Shown: positions 18,121 to 28,121, numbered from the stretch's first letter. The stretch is DNA of 64,000 bases from Lewinellaceae bacterium (GCA_024644235.1 JAHELJ010000002.1:202112-266111); one strand, 5' to 3'. Numbers and translations are program-made. The notes: generated by a model from the sequence alone, not told the origin.

Positions 18121-19263
18121 ATGACAAGTTCACTGGCAAATCCTTTTCTGATATACGATTATCGAGGACCCGAACTATTTTGTGATCGAGAGTCCGAGTT
18201 ATCCTCTTTGCTTGAGGCCTTTTCGAATCGACGTTATGTGATGCTCTACTCTATGCGAAGACTCGGAAAAACCGGTCTCATCCATCACTTCCATCATATC
18301 CTCAAGAAAAGAAGAAAGGGAATGTGCATCTATGTTGATGTACAGAACACCATGAATGATGAAGCATTTGTAGCCAAACTAATATCAGCAAGCATTACTA
18401 CGGTTGAGAAGAGTAGGAAGCAAATTGTTTCGCGGCTTGGAAACTTCTTTTCCAATTTACGGCCTAGTATCACCTTTGATCCGGTTACCAATATCCCATC
18501 CATCGAGATTCAGATCAAAGATGCTCAACAGATTCAACAGACATTGAATGTTTTGATCAGGATGTTAAATTCGCTTGGCAAGCAAGTGCAAATCTCAATT
18601 GACGAATTTCAACAGATCAGTAATTATGAAATTCCCAGTATAATTGATGCGACATTACGGGGATATCTTCATAAAATGCCAAATATTCATTTCCTCTTTT
18701 CCGGTAGCCAACGTCGTCTCTTGTCAGACCTTTTTACCAAGCCGCAAAAGCCTTTTTATCATGCGGTCGATCAATTAAAATTAGCAAAGCTGGATCCTCA
18801 GATTTATGGTGAATTCATTGCCAAAAATTTCGCTGACAGAAGGCAAAAAATTTCACAAGAGTTTGTAGATGAGATATTAGACTGGACAGAGGGGCACACA
18901 TTTTACACCCAGTATTTTTGCAATCGGCTTTTTGCCAAGAAGAATCGAACCATTGTTCTAACCGAAGTAGAACAGGTCAAAAAGGAAATTTTATTTTCCT
19001 ACGAACCCAATTACCTTCAACTCAGAGCAGCCTTGAGTAACAACCAATGGCATTTATTGTCTGCAATTGCCCACGAAAAGAAAGTCGCGAGTGTCAATGA
19101 AAAGGAATTTCTCAACCGCTACAAAATGGCTCAATCTTCAGCAGCACAGGCCCTAAGGGCTCTCTTGGACAAAGAGCTTCTTTACGAGGAGCTAGGCAAG
19201 GATAACAAGGAAATTTTTGTTTATGATCCCTACTTAGCTAACTGGCTGCGGAAGTTTACCTAA
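18121..19263 (+). CDS. AAA ATPase, archaeal-type ATPase family
   Basis: A 380-residue cytoplasmic protein. Near residue 40 the Walker A variant YSMRRLGKTGLI is visible, Walker B is QISIDEFQQI (about 160-170), and LFSGSQRRLL (about 198) fits the sensor 1 strand. The C-terminal third (about 285-380, ending ELLYEELGKDNKEIFVYDP) looks like a winged helix that often follows this fold. The N-terminal pattern NPF..YDYRGPELFCDRE is typical of the group. These solitary STAND/AAA-related ATPases have no settled function. The gene stands alone between unrelated neighbours; its upstream region is AT-rich and carries a dyad. Confidence 0.8.
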   Translation: MTSSLANPFLIYDYRGPELFCDRESELSSLLEAFSNRRYVMLYSMRRLGKTGLIHHFHHILKKRRKGMCIYVDVQNTMNDEAFVAKLISASITTVEKSRKQIVSRLGNFFSNLRPSITFDPVTNIPSIEIQIKDAQQIQQTLNVLIRMLNSLGKQVQISIDEFQQISNYEIPSIIDATLRGYLHKMPNIHFLFSGSQRRLLSDLFTKPQKPFYHAVDQLKLAKLDPQIYGEFIAKNFADRRQKISQEFVDEILDWTEGHTFYTQYFCNRLFAKKNRTIVLTEVEQVKKEILFSYEPNYLQLRAALSNNQWHLLSAIAHEKKVASVNEKEFLNRYKMAQSSAAQALRALLDKELLYEELGKDNKEIFVYDPYLANWLRKFT

Positions 19264-19269
19264 TCGCAT

Positions 19270-19533
19270 TCAAATCCCCAGATCAATCTTTTCTGACAAA
19301 TACCGGTGGTAAAGCCACAAAAAAATAACAGACCCAATCAGGGCGAAGATGAAGCCGCCGACTAAAGAAGTACTCTGGATACCGATGATGCCAAAAAGAA
19401 AACCTCCCAGCAAACTTCCGATAATACCGACAATCATGCTGGACACCCAGCCTGGCCGTTCCTGCTGTGGCGAAATCTTCTTGGCTAGCGCACCTGCGGC
19501 CAGACCTATCAAAAGCCAGATAATTAGTTTCAT
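19270..19533 (-). CDS. GlsB/YeaQ/YmgE family membrane protein
   Basis: About 87 residues from the ATG at 19533 (MKLIIWLLIGLAAGALAKKI). Three hydrophobic helices and glycine-rich turns (VGIIGSLLGGFLFGIIGI, LVGGFIFALIGSVIFLWLY) match the small transglycosylase-associated/GlsB stress-response membrane proteins. The family is linked to general stress and the exact function is unknown. An upstream start at 19563 would add a polar MIFRKTKPES before the first helix, which is not typical of the family. Convergent with the ATPase gene. Confidence 0.88.
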   Translation of the reverse strand: MKLIIWLLIGLAAGALAKKISPQQERPGWVSSMIVGIIGSLLGGFLFGIIGIQSTSLVGGFIFALIGSVIFLWLYHRYLSEKIDLGI

Positions 19534-19576
19534 GCTTTCAGGTTTAGTTTTTCGAAAGATCAAAATCTAAATTGAG

Positions 19577-20971
19577 TTAAACATTTGCAAATATTCCCAA
19601 ATCCCTTTTTGATTTCCACTCTCCCCTGGTGAAGTCTGGCACTTTAACTGGAATACTACCCAGTTCAATAGAGATTTTGGTTAGCGGAATCAGACAGGAC
19701 CAAGCCGCCGCATCGTACACATCCATGTCCAGCGGCCAACCATTGTTGAGGCAGTCAATCAGACGGAAAATTTGCACGAAGTCCATACCACCATGCCCGC
19801 CATGCTGATTGATCCCATCATTCAACTTTTGCCAAATCGGGTGACGGTAGTTATCTCGATATTCAGCATAGCTCTCCTCATCCAGCCAATCATGTCCTTT
19901 TCCGGCAATAGATAAACGGCTGGGGTATCCTTCATGGTAGGCCTTTGTTCCCGCCAAGGCATTGATCCGGTTGTATGGTCTCGGCGTCACTACATCATGT
20001 TGGACCAAAATGGTTCTGCCTTCGGCCGTCTTGATCAACGTATTATTCATATCCCCATGCGCAAACTTGTCGTGTTGATAGTATGCATGATCCGCGGGGA
20101 GGGTTCTGGCTACCTCGGAGAGACTGGCTTCCTTGCTGCTCATAGAGACAAGGGTGTCAAATTTATCTCCCCGGTTGATGTCCATATATTGAGCAACCGG
20201 CCCCAATCCATGCGTGGGATAAAGATTACCATCCTGTGCAGCATTGTGCCGAATCCTCCAGTCTTTGTAGTAATGGCCCGGACTAAAAAGACTATCTCGC
20301 AAATTGTGGATATAGGCTGCTTCACCGTAGGTAAGTGTCCCAAAGACACCCTGCCGCACCATGTTCAAGACCCAGAGCTCCTCATCTCCGTAGCAAACAT
20401 TCTCCAGCATCATACAATTCAGCTGAGTTTCTTCAGCTTTATCTACCAGAGCCCAGCATTCGTCAAGTGTCCAGGCTGCAGGAACTTCAACTGCCACATG
20501 CTTGCCCTGATCCATGCAGTATAGTGCCATTGGTACATGGTCTTCCCAGGGGGTGCAGATAATCACCAGGTCAATATCATCCCTGTGCACCATCTCCTTC
20601 CATGCATCTTCAGATCCTGAATAAGTAGCAGGGTTCTGACCTTCCTGCTTCACCATGGCCAGATTCTTTTCCACTTGTTGAGGCCGGATATCGCATAATG
20701 CCGTAATCCTAGCCTTAGTTGGAAATAGGGCATTGACCAATTTCGCTTGACCGGTCCCACGATTTCCCAATCCCAGCATAGCCACCTTTACCTGCTCAAT
20801 CGGATCCTTCCGCAAACCAATTACACTATCTTGAGCCGAAGGGCGGACAGCTTCGTTCTCAAGCATGCGGTTCAGCACGGTTTCTGCCGGCTTAGCGGCA
20901 ACGCTAAAACCAAACCAACCTGCTACCAGGGAAGCTCCTTTTAAAAAAGTTCGTCTATTCTTCGAAATCAT
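19577..20971 (-). CDS. Gfo/Idh/MocA oxidoreductase, GH109-type alpha-N-acetylgalactosaminidase
   Basis: About 464 residues from the ATG at 20971, which places a Tat-type signal (KNRRTFLKGAS) at the N-terminus; an ATG at 21007 is the longer alternative. Rossmann motif AMLGLGNRGTGQAKLV binds NAD. The middle region (ENVCYGDEELWVLNMVRQG, then NLYPTHGLGPVAQYMDINR and a following GD) is the signature of GH109 enzymes, which remove alpha-N-acetylgalactosamine by an NAD-dependent redox mechanism. A general sugar dehydrogenase role cannot be excluded. Periplasmic by its Tat signal. Divergent from the PSD1/DUF1501 pair (89 bp), so the two may be co-regulated in a glycan-use locus. Confidence 0.85.
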   Translation of the reverse strand: MISKNRRTFLKGASLVAGWFGFSVAAKPAETVLNRMLENEAVRPSAQDSVIGLRKDPIEQVKVAMLGLGNRGTGQAKLVNALFPTKARITALCDIRPQQVEKNLAMVKQEGQNPATYSGSEDAWKEMVHRDDIDLVIICTPWEDHVPMALYCMDQGKHVAVEVPAAWTLDECWALVDKAEETQLNCMMLENVCYGDEELWVLNMVRQGVFGTLTYGEAAYIHNLRDSLFSPGHYYKDWRIRHNAAQDGNLYPTHGLGPVAQYMDINRGDKFDTLVSMSSKEASLSEVARTLPADHAYYQHDKFAHGDMNNTLIKTAEGRTILVQHDVVTPRPYNRINALAGTKAYHEGYPSRLSIAGKGHDWLDEESYAEYRDNYRHPIWQKLNDGINQHGGHGGMDFVQIFRLIDCLNNGWPLDMDVYDAAAWSCLIPLTKISIELGSIPVKVPDFTRGEWKSKRDLGIFANV

Positions 20972-21059
20972 ATCCAAGGTTTTGCCTAGAATGTACAAAT
21001 TCTTCATCTAGTTTACAGGAGATATTTGGAAATGGATAGGGTCTTTTCAAGTCCAGACC

Positions 21060-24000
21060 ATGCTCCGTTTTTCTATCTTTAGTAAAATGATAAAACCAGG
21101 TTCCCACTTATTGAGATCTTGTCGTGGGACAGTTGGACTTTGGCTGACCCTGATCGTACTTCTCTGTCATTCCTGCCAGACTAAGATTAAAGTACCAGAA
21201 GAAATCCTTGCTCTTGCTTCCACCCTACCTAGGGAGATTGACTACAACTTTCATGTAAAACCTATACTATCAGACCGGTGTTTCAATTGCCACGGCCCGG
21301 ACCCCTCCAACCGGAAAGCATCGCTTCGTCTTGATCTTGGCCAAGATTCACGGAAGAAATCTGACAGTAAAAGAGGAATGCACATCATTGCACCAGGAAA
21401 AGTTAACAGGAGTCAATTGATTCATAAGATCTTACACCATGAGGAAAGTGAACGCATGCCACCTCCGGAATCCAAACAGTCGCTTTCCGACTATGAGAAA
21501 GCAGTGCTCCTCAAATGGATAGAACAAGGTGCTCCATACAAGGAACACTGGGCCTATCAACCTCTCGACCTGCGGAACCTGCCACCCGATCACCATCATC
21601 CGGTTGATTACTTCATCGATGAAAAGCTAAGAGTAAAGAATCTAAAGGCGGTTGCTAAAGCTGCAAAAGAGTCTCTCATACGAAGAGCGTCATTTGACCT
21701 TACCGGTCTCCCCCCTACCCTGGAAGAAATTGATGCATTTGTTCAAGACAAATCTGACAGTGCATTTGTGATAGTCTTGAATAGATTGCTGTCTAGTGAT
21801 TCCTATGGTGAACGTATGGCTGCCGATTGGATGGATGTCGCCCGGTATGCAGATAGTGATGGCTATCTTGATGATAAACACCGTGAAGTATGGCCATGGC
21901 GAGACTGGGTTATCAAAGCTTTTAACCAAAACATGCCATATGATCAATTTGTCACATGGCAGCTTGCTGGAGATCTTCTACCCGAATCGAATGTTGAAAG
22001 CACTCTTGCCACAACATTCAACCGTCTTCATCGTCGAAATTCTGAAGCCGGAATCGTCTTCGAAGAATATCGCACCGAGTATGTTGCTGACCGGGTTCAC
22101 ACTTTCGGCAAAGCTTTTCTCGGCCTGACCATTGAGTGTGCACGCTGTCATGATCACAAATTTGATCCCATTACTCAGGAAGAATATTATCAGTTATTTG
22201 CCTTTTTCAACCAGACGGATGAACTAGGCACTGCTGTATATGGTCCGGATCAAACTCCAGGTCCAGCCCTTTTGCTTTCAAATCAAGAACAAGCAGACCT
22301 TCTGGAGTTTTTCAATAACAAGGTCAATCAAGGCGAAATGGTCTTGCAAGATCTTGATGCTCACCACTCCGCTAATGCGGACACCAGATTAGTCCAAACT
22401 CAGGTGGAACACGTCTACCGCAATAAGTTAGTGGCTTATCATTCCTTCGATCAACTACCAGACACAAACAGTGCAGAGATAATTCTGACCAACGAAGTTT
22501 CTGCAGCGCCTCCAGCTGAGATCGTTAAACCCAGGTTTTCATCCGGGATCAGAGGGAAAGCCTTTCTCGTTGAGGATTACAACTACGTCCTCCTTGGTGA
22601 AAAGGTCGGCTGGTATGGTCGTTATGATCCATTCTCCGTTAGCCTTTGGATCAAGCCTGCAAAGGAGTATGATCACGCTGGCATCTTCACACACTGCGAA
22701 GATCTCCGGCTTGGTTACAAGGGTTATTCCCTTCACTTACAGGACAACCGGCTCAGGTTCATTATGGCCCACAGCTGGCCAAACAATAGCATAGAAGTAA
22801 TTTCTCATAATGCTCTTGCTCCAGAGGAATGGAGTCATATTGTCATCACCTACGATGGCTCTGGTAAGGCGGCTGGTGTTCAATTTTTCGTTGATGGGAA
22901 GCGTGTCAACAAAGAAATTTATAGAGACAACCTCTATAAAGATATTCTCTATGAGCCTGACATACACACCTATGGCTTCGCTGGATTCAGACTCGGATAC
23001 CGCGATAAGATCAAGAACTTCAAGGGAGGTGCGATAGATGATGTCAAAATCTTCAATGGACGACTGTCCGCTTTGGAGGTTCGATATGATTTCGATCCTT
23101 TAAAAACAGATCTGCACACCACTTCAAAGGACTTGATCAACGAGTTTTCAGTTCTAAACCTTGACCAGGACTATAATTCAGCTCATCAGCAACTGACAGC
23201 TGCTCGAATGGAGCTGAATGCTATCCAGAACGAAATCCCGGAGATCATGGCCATGGGAGATGCTGCTCGACCGAGAAAGACGTTCGTATTGAATAGAGGA
23301 AGATATGACCTGCCAGGCCAAGAAGTGGAGCCGGGTATTCCAAGCAGCCTGGGGGTGCCATTTGATGATCTTCGCAAGAACCGGTTAGGTCTGGCAGAAT
23401 GGCTCTTTCTGGATCAGAATGCTTTGGTGGCTAGGGTTTTTGTCAATCGCATCTGGCAGCAGCATTTTGGAACTGGACTGGTAAAAACTGCGGAAGACTT
23501 CGGCGCACAGGGTCAATTACCATCTCATCCTGATTTGCTGGACTGGTTGTCTCACTACTTCATCCGGACAGGTTGGGACATAAAGCGTCTGCATCGGATC
23601 ATACTCACTTCAGAAGCTTATCAAAGGTCTAGTATTGCGGATTCAATCTCACTCAATAAGGATCCGCAAAACCAATGGCTCGCACGAGGTCCCAGTCGGC
23701 GACTTACGGCTGAGATGATTCGGGATAATGCTCTAGCCATCAGTGGACTGCTGGTGCACAGGATCGGAGGCCCTAGCGTCTACCCTTACCAGCCGGAGGG
23801 ACTCTGGGATGAGATCAGCAACAAATCGTGGCGATATCCCTATCTCCAAAAGCCGGGTGATGGGCTATACCGAAGAAGTCTTTATACGATCTGGAAAAGA
23901 ACTGCTCCTCCTCCTTCTATGCTGATGTTTGATGTTCCAGATCGAAGTTTTTGCTCGGTGCAAAGAAAACAGACGAACACACCTCAGCAAGCCCTGGCCT

Positions 24001-24317
24001 TATTAAATGATCCAACTTATGTAGAAGCAGCGCGTGTTCTCGCCAGTCAGGAATTAGAGCAGATTGATGACATCAACTTAGCCCTACAACGCATTTTTCG
24101 TAAGATCATGACGAGGGTTCCGGTACCGGAAGAGTCGAATCGTATGGAAAAGTTCTTCCGACAAGAACTGTCGCTTTTGCAAAAAGATGGAGACTATCAG
24201 AAGTACCTGCAATTTGGCGAGACCCGGATAGAAACCAACCGAAGTGCTGAGTTGGCTGCTTTGGCAATCACGGCCCATAATCTTCTTAATACTTATGAGG
24301 CACAAATGAAAAAATGA
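21060..24317 (+). CDS. PSD1 / planctomycete cytochrome C domain protein with LamG insert
   Basis: A 1085-residue envelope protein. After a hydrophobic N-terminus ending in CHSC (possible lipid attachment) comes a cytochrome-c-like domain with one haem motif (RCFNCHGPD, about residue 80). DUF1549 follows (FDLTGLPPTLEEIDAF ... CARCHDHKFDPI), then a LamG/concanavalin-type domain at about residues 450-670, and DUF1553 (PSD1) at about 770-1020 (NRIWQQHFGTGLVKTAEDFG; PSRRLTAEMIRDN). The family is abundant in Planctomycetes and is thought to work with the DUF1501 partner in polysaccharide degradation, biochemistry unclear. Its stop is one base before the DUF1501 start, so the two are an operon. A paralogous pair lies at 60958-64000. 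Confidence 0.92.
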   Translation: MLRFSIFSKMIKPGSHLLRSCRGTVGLWLTLIVLLCHSCQTKIKVPEEILALASTLPREIDYNFHVKPILSDRCFNCHGPDPSNRKASLRLDLGQDSRKKSDSKRGMHIIAPGKVNRSQLIHKILHHEESERMPPPESKQSLSDYEKAVLLKWIEQGAPYKEHWAYQPLDLRNLPPDHHHPVDYFIDEKLRVKNLKAVAKAAKESLIRRASFDLTGLPPTLEEIDAFVQDKSDSAFVIVLNRLLSSDSYGERMAADWMDVARYADSDGYLDDKHREVWPWRDWVIKAFNQNMPYDQFVTWQLAGDLLPESNVESTLATTFNRLHRRNSEAGIVFEEYRTEYVADRVHTFGKAFLGLTIECARCHDHKFDPITQEEYYQLFAFFNQTDELGTAVYGPDQTPGPALLLSNQEQADLLEFFNNKVNQGEMVLQDLDAHHSANADTRLVQTQVEHVYRNKLVAYHSFDQLPDTNSAEIILTNEVSAAPPAEIVKPRFSSGIRGKAFLVEDYNYVLLGEKVGWYGRYDPFSVSLWIKPAKEYDHAGIFTHCEDLRLGYKGYSLHLQDNRLRFIMAHSWPNNSIEVISHNALAPEEWSHIVITYDGSGKAAGVQFFVDGKRVNKEIYRDNLYKDILYEPDIHTYGFAGFRLGYRDKIKNFKGGAIDDVKIFNGRLSALEVRYDFDPLKTDLHTTSKDLINEFSVLNLDQDYNSAHQQLTAARMELNAIQNEIPEIMAMGDAARPRKTFVLNRGRYDLPGQEVEPGIPSSLGVPFDDLRKNRLGLAEWLFLDQNALVARVFVNRIWQQHFGTGLVKTAEDFGAQGQLPSHPDLLDWLSHYFIRTGWDIKRLHRIILTSEAYQRSSIADSISLNKDPQNQWLARGPSRRLTAEMIRDNALAISGLLVHRIGGPSVYPYQPEGLWDEISNKSWRYPYLQKPGDGLYRRSLYTIWKRTAPPPSMLMFDVPDRSFCSVQRKQTNTPQQALALLNDPTYVEAARVLASQELEQIDDINLALQRIFRKIMTRVPVPEESNRMEKFFRQELSLLQKDGDYQKYLQFGETRIETNRSAELAALAITAHNLLNTYEAQMKK

Positions 24318-24318
24318 C

Positions 24319-25716
24319 ATGGATCCCTGGCAGACATCCCGACGGCAATTTCTGAAAAACTCATCCATGGGCCTCGGTGCCATGGCTCTGGGCAATCTCC
24401 TTGGATACCCCTCAGATTCTTCTGTTTATTTGCCAGCTAAAGCAAAGCGCATCATATATTTATTTCAGAGCGGTGGGCCGTCACAACTGGAAACATTTGA
24501 TTACAAGCCGGCTTTGGAAAAATGGCACGGTCAGGAGATTCCTCCTTCCGTACAAGGCACTCAGCGTAACTCGGGCATGGTCACCGAACAATCCACTTTC
24601 CCCCTGGTTAAATCCATCTTCCCCTTTCGCCAATACGGTGCCAGCGGAGCCTGGGTAAGTGATCTATTTCCCTATACTGCAAAGATCGTAGATGAGCTGT
24701 GTATCGTAAAGTCCATGTACACAGAGGCAATTAATCATGAACCAGCCGTCATTTTCATGCAAACTGGATCTCAGCTTGCCGGTCGTCCATCCATGGGAAG
24801 CTGGCTCAGTTATGGATTGGGTAGTGAGAATGAGAATTTGCCAGCCTTCATCGTGCTCATCAGCAAGGGAGGAAGTGCACAGCCTCTCAATTCGGCCAGC
24901 TGGGGCAATGGATTTCTACCGTCTCACCATCAGGGCATCCAATTCCGGTCGGGCAAAGATCCTGTATTGTACCTAAATAACCCGTATGGTATTCATCAGG
25001 GCGACCGTCGCCGATCTCTGGATTTCATCCGTGCCATGGACGAGAAGCAAAAGGCGCTGTGGAAAGATCACTCTATCAATTCAAAGATCAATCAATATGA
25101 GATGGCATTCCGGATGCAGATGCATGTACCTGATGTGGTCGACCTGTCCCAAGAACCTGAGGAAACTTATCAGTTGTATGGTGATGACGCCCGCATTCCC
25201 GGCACCTACGCAGCCAATTGCTTATTGGCCCGAAAACTCGCCGAGCAAGATGTGCGATTTGTACAATTGTACCACATGGGATGGGATCATCACGGGCACC
25301 TCCCAGCCGGCATCACCCAACAAGCCCAGCAGACCGACCAGGCCACCGCTGCCCTGATCATCGATCTTAAACGTAGGGGACTACTGGAAGACACCCTCGT
25401 CATTTGGGGCGGTGAGTTTGGCCGCACCAGTTTTTCGCAGGGCGAGTTGACTAAGGATAATTATGGCCGGGATCATCACCCGGGCTGCTACACGATGTGG
25501 ATGGCAGGTGGTGGAGTAAAAGCTGGAATCGTGTATGGTGAGACCGACGAACTGGGCTATAATGTGGTTCGCAATCCGGTTCATGTCCATGATTTCCAGG
25601 CTACCATCTTAAATCTGATGGGCATCGACCACGAACGTCTGACTTATCGCTATCAGGGGCGAAGATTTAGGTTGACAGACGTGCATGGAAAGGTAGTGAA
25701 GGACATTCTGGCTTAG
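24319..25716 (+). CDS. DUF1501 domain protein, sulfatase-like fold
   Basis: A 465-residue protein with a Tat-type signal (SRRQFLKNSSMGLGAMALG), so it is exported folded. DUF1501 proteins belong to the alkaline phosphatase/sulfatase superfamily. Visible conserved blocks are YLFQSGGPSQLETFDYKP, FGRTSFSQG, GRDHHPGCYTMWMAGGG and HVHDFQATILNLMGIDHERL, with metal-type His/Asp clusters. The reaction is unknown. It starts one base after the PSD1 gene ends, the usual order for this pair. It is closely similar along its length to the second DUF1501 protein at 60958-62394. Confidence 0.92.
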   Translation: MDPWQTSRRQFLKNSSMGLGAMALGNLLGYPSDSSVYLPAKAKRIIYLFQSGGPSQLETFDYKPALEKWHGQEIPPSVQGTQRNSGMVTEQSTFPLVKSIFPFRQYGASGAWVSDLFPYTAKIVDELCIVKSMYTEAINHEPAVIFMQTGSQLAGRPSMGSWLSYGLGSENENLPAFIVLISKGGSAQPLNSASWGNGFLPSHHQGIQFRSGKDPVLYLNNPYGIHQGDRRRSLDFIRAMDEKQKALWKDHSINSKINQYEMAFRMQMHVPDVVDLSQEPEETYQLYGDDARIPGTYAANCLLARKLAEQDVRFVQLYHMGWDHHGHLPAGITQQAQQTDQATAALIIDLKRRGLLEDTLVIWGGEFGRTSFSQGELTKDNYGRDHHPGCYTMWMAGGGVKAGIVYGETDELGYNVVRNPVHVHDFQATILNLMGIDHERLTYRYQGRRFRLTDVHGKVVKDILA

Positions 25717-25818
25717 CTAAAACAACAGTCAGCAAAATGTTTGACAATATCATGGCCGTTTCAAAGGAAACCAGCTTGTATTTATTCCAATTAACCTAAG
25801 AAAGAAAAACTTAATAAG

Positions 25819-27153
25819 ATGAAACGAAGAAATATTCTCCGTAGCCTGGGTGGCGCTCTACTCGCCATGCCTGCACTGCATGCCGAAGGTTACAATCGAG
25901 CAACGAAAATCAGCCTCCATACTGACATGTCTTCGTCACCGGTGAAGATCACCAAAGTCAAAGCTATTCCAACCTGTCCGCACAACATCGAACTCATTGT
26001 CGTCAAAGTCGAAACAGATCAACCAGGCCTTTACGGTGTGGGCTGCGCTACCTTCCGGCAACGGGCACATGCAGTGGTGACGGCCATCGACAAATACCTG
26101 GATGACTTTTGCCGGGGACGCGATGCCCGAAACATCGAAGACATCTGGCAGACAGCCTATGTCTCTTCATACTGGCGAAATGGGCCGGTGCTAAACAATG
26201 CCTTGAGTGGTTTGGACCAGGCACTATGGGACATTAAGGGCAAGATGGCCAATATGCCGGTTTACGAATTACTCGGGGGAAAGTGCCGATTTGCCGTAGA
26301 TACGTATACCCATGGTGGTGGCCGTTCGGGAGAAGAGGCAGCAGACAGCGTGTTGGAAAAAATGGAGCAGGGCTTCCGCAATGTCCGGATACAGTTAGGT
26401 GGTTATGGAGCCACTCATCTTTCTGGTGAAGCTGACTTTAAAGAGGCTGGCTTTGGCATGCCGGATGATAACGTTATGGATCCGCAGGCCTATATGAAAG
26501 GAGTGGTTGAAATGTTCGATGTAGTGAGGCAACGTGCCGGCGAAGATGTGGAATTACTTCATGACATCCATGAAAGATTGCAGCCGCTCGATGCCATTAA
26601 TCTCATCAAGCAGTTGGAGCCGTACCGGCCCTTCTTCATCGAAGATCCCTTCTCTCCAGAGAACATGGAATGGTTCCGGATCTTACGGCAGCAGAGCACA
26701 GTGCCCATAGCTATGGGTGAACTCTTCAACAATCCCAACGAATGGCTAACCTACATGCGAGATCAATTATTCGATTTCATCCGGATTCACATCAGCCAGA
26801 TTGGCGGTATCACTCCAGCCATGAAGGTCGCCCGGCTCGGAGAGTGGTTCAATATCCGCACCGCCTGGCACGGACCTGGCGACGTGTCTCCGGTTGGACA
26901 TGCAGCAAATTCGCACATCGATCTGGCGGTTTGGAACTTCGGCATCCAGGAAGCAGTAAGCTTTTCTCCTCTTTTGCAAGACATATTTCCCGGAGCTCCC
27001 CGTATGGAAAATGGCTATATGATCATCAATGAGGCTCCGGGTATCGGGGTGGATGTGAATGAGGACCTGGCACTGAAATATCCATTGCCGGAAAAGCACA
27101 ATTACAATTGGACCCAGCTACGAAAACGCGACGGTACGGTGATAAAGCCTTAG
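25819..27153 (+). CDS. enolase-superfamily protein, mannonate-dehydratase-like
   Basis: A 444-residue protein with a Tat/Sec-like N-terminus (MKRRNILRSLGGALLAMPAL) before the enolase fold, unusual for a family that is normally cytoplasmic. Motifs of the mannonate dehydratase subgroup are present: LLHDIHERLQ, FFIEDPF and AMGELFNNPNEW carry the metal ligands Asp/Glu/Glu, followed by ISQIGGITPAMK and TAWHGPGDVSPVGHAAN with the general acid/base His. Known members dehydrate D-mannonate or D-gluconate, and many are weak or of unknown substrate. The gene follows the PSD1/DUF1501 pair by 102 bp on the same strand, so a sugar-acid role in the same locus is likely. Confidence 0.83.
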   Translation: MKRRNILRSLGGALLAMPALHAEGYNRATKISLHTDMSSSPVKITKVKAIPTCPHNIELIVVKVETDQPGLYGVGCATFRQRAHAVVTAIDKYLDDFCRGRDARNIEDIWQTAYVSSYWRNGPVLNNALSGLDQALWDIKGKMANMPVYELLGGKCRFAVDTYTHGGGRSGEEAADSVLEKMEQGFRNVRIQLGGYGATHLSGEADFKEAGFGMPDDNVMDPQAYMKGVVEMFDVVRQRAGEDVELLHDIHERLQPLDAINLIKQLEPYRPFFIEDPFSPENMEWFRILRQQSTVPIAMGELFNNPNEWLTYMRDQLFDFIRIHISQIGGITPAMKVARLGEWFNIRTAWHGPGDVSPVGHAANSHIDLAVWNFGIQEAVSFSPLLQDIFPGAPRMENGYMIINEAPGIGVDVNEDLALKYPLPEKHNYNWTQLRKRDGTVIKP

Positions 27154-27239
27154 CCTGCATCATCCCAGGACTGCTGGAATAATCAGGCAGCGCCATGACT
27201 CATCTCATTGACACGACCTTTGTCTGAGCAGCAATTTGC

Positions 27240-28109
27240 GTGTCAGTGAAAAGGTTGGTGATATATTTTGCCCTTGCTTACGGAATCACTTGGTTGATCT
27301 GGTTACCATTGATCCTGGGTGAATACGGATTTGAAGGTCTACCAGTCTTGCCCAAATACCATCACTATCTCGGATCGATGGGGCCAGCCATAGCTGCCCT
27401 CATCATGGCCTATCAATGGAAGGGATTGTCTGGGGTAAAATCCTTAATCGGAAGGATTTTCCTTTGGAGGGTACACTGGAAATGGTACGTTATCGTACTC
27501 ATCGTGCCACTTATGCTTGTCGTTGGTGCTGGTTACCTGGATCAGATGCTGAATGACCAACCCTTTTCAATGACTGGTTTTTCGACCAACGATGAGTTTC
27601 CCCAGTTCGGGCCACTCGCTTTTCTCCTCTTCAATTTTGTCACCTTCGGTGTGGGCGAAGAGACCGGATGGCGGGGCTTTGCTCTCCCAGTTTTGCAAAA
27701 CAGATTCAATGCGCTGACAGCCACCTTCATCCTCGCCGTAGGCTGGGCTTGTTGGCATATACCCGCCTTTCTTTACCGGCCACTATACAGTCAGATGGAT
27801 GTAGCCGGAATCATTGGCTTTTTTATGAGCATGGTCATGGGAGCGGTTGTATTGACCTGGCTATACAACGGGACTCGAGGCAGTCTGTGGATCGTTGCCT
27901 GGTTTCATGCGATGATCGAACTCATGTTTATGTCGGGGAACGTGACGGTGCAAATGTCAACATACGAGGGAGCAGCTATCATTATTGGGGCGATCTTGAT
28001 CATTATCATAGCAGGTCCTAAAAATCTCTCTGGCAGGGAAAGGCAGAGAGATATCGAATTTGTTGAAACTGAAAGGCAAGCAGCAGATTCATCCGCTGCT
28101 GTGCCATAA
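27240..28109 (+). CDS. CPBP family intramembrane metalloprotease
   Basis: A 289-residue protein with about eight membrane helices. The three Abi/CPBP motifs are present: EETGWRGFALPVLQ (EExxxR), WACWHIPAFLY (helix with His) and AWFHAMIELMF (His). These are intramembrane proteases related to CAAX prenyl endopeptidases; bacterial substrates are mostly unknown, with roles in bacteriocin immunity for some. Start is GTG at 27240. It is followed after 12 bp by a small membrane protein gene, so the two are probably co-transcribed. The C-terminal tail is polar and rich in Glu/Arg. Confidence 0.88.
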   Translation: MSVKRLVIYFALAYGITWLIWLPLILGEYGFEGLPVLPKYHHYLGSMGPAIAALIMAYQWKGLSGVKSLIGRIFLWRVHWKWYVIVLIVPLMLVVGAGYLDQMLNDQPFSMTGFSTNDEFPQFGPLAFLLFNFVTFGVGEETGWRGFALPVLQNRFNALTATFILAVGWACWHIPAFLYRPLYSQMDVAGIIGFFMSMVMGAVVLTWLYNGTRGSLWIVAWFHAMIELMFMSGNVTVQMSTYEGAAIIIGAILIIIIAGPKNLSGRERQRDIEFVETERQAADSSAAVP

Positions 28110-28121
28110 ATAATATCAATC

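Noticed and set aside
18121..19263. AAA ATPase as part of a defence system
   Set aside because: No nuclease, helicase or other defence gene is next to it; the family is common as a solitary gene.
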